Assembly (NCBI GenBank): GCA_035512595.1
Contig: DATKDU010000170.1
Span: 1-25,155 of the forward strand
DNA length: 25,155 bases
Reading direction: 5' to 3'
Origin: DATKDU01 sp035512595
GTDB lineage: Bacteria; Planctomycetota; Planctomycetia; Pirellulales; Pirellulaceae
This document shows, one piece after another, positions 24,811-25,155 of the stretch (positions are counted from its first letter, which is position 1; the number at the start of each line of letters is the position of its first letter). The notes beneath the pieces are model-generated. The model made no database searches, had not been told where the DNA came from, and saw only the letters and a program-made list of their open reading frames with translations. Made by a program: the position numbers and the translations under genes.

Positions 24811-25014
24811 GTGGTTGGCCCTTTCTTTGTTCCCCGTAAGTCTCAGGTGATTCGCCCGCTGGGGTGATGAGAGGTCGCAAACGCCATGCCACCAGCAAAC
24901 ACGGGGATCAATTGACCGGGCGCGGGGCCAAACGGACAGAATGGCCGGTTGTCAGCGTCGCCTGACAGATCGGCAGAGTCGCTGTCGGACTAAATTGCCC
25001 GCCCCTGGCCCATG

Positions 25015-25046
25015 AAAAAAGCCGCCATCCAAGGGGATGGCGGCTT
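25015..25046 (-). terminator. Rho-independent terminator of tRNA-Asp
   Basis: Perfect 12-base stem AAGCCGCCATCC / GGATGGCGGCTT (25019-25030, 25035-25046) with a 4-base loop. On the minus strand it runs directly into a T-tract (25020-25015), nine bases after the tRNA. Confidence 0.9.
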
Positions 25047-25054
25047 AAAAACAG

Positions 25055-25128
<74 letters not shown>

Positions 25129-25155
25129 AGCGCTGATTCATGCAGTTTAGCGTCC

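Overview
The window looks like a GC-rich chromosomal segment from a planctomycete, probably of the Pirellula group. This rests on four things seen in the sequence: a large surface protein opening with an LEPR-xLL-type N-terminal motif followed by a dockerin (1-2011), a small membrane protein beginning with the 'NPYQSP' N-terminus common in that phylum, a mix of orphan response regulators and an HD-GYP/PilZ pair, and many short palindromic or heptameric intergenic repeats. The phylum call is family recognition, not a database result.

Layout. 1-3301 (minus): a 5' gene fragment for an exported dockerin protein, then pheA (chorismate mutase / prephenate dehydratase / ACT), each with a good sigma70-type promoter. 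3761-9879 (plus): dnaK and clpB, the two ATP-driven parts of the DnaK-ClpB disaggregation machinery, separated by a DUF1016 (YhcG-type, PD-(D/E)XK) nuclease-like gene. That gene is bounded by inverted arrays of a heptamer GG(A/G/T)GTCA and contains three in-phase copies of a palindrome, which makes it the most unusual locus here. 9925-11236: a DUF1963-like gene (minus) and a 650-base gap rich in REP-like palindromes. 11237-13796: two divergent regulators, a NarL-type one whose phosphoacceptor Asp is replaced by Glu, and an NtrC-type sigma54 activator with GAFTGA intact. 13943-15321 (plus): a zinc-ribbon peptide, a GNAT acetyltransferase and a three-helix membrane protein.

15399-20201 (minus): an amino-acid biosynthesis block in the order hisE, unknown secreted protein, hisG, serC, serA, interrupted by two inverted-repeat elements. 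20327-21316 (plus): miaA, converging on a DUF4142 protein (21391-22371, minus) across a bidirectional terminator. 22666-24029 (minus): an HD-GYP phosphodiesterase gene overlapping a PilZ gene, a likely cyclic-di-GMP turnover and sensing pair. 24487-24810: a small lipoprotein with a strong terminator. 25055-25128: tRNA-Asp(GTC), also with a clear terminator.

Most genes are ordinary housekeeping. The candidates for something new are the repeat-decorated DUF1016 cassette between dnaK and clpB, the D-to-E response regulator, and the repeat families in the gaps. No CRISPR array, insertion sequence, phage or biosynthetic cluster was seen.
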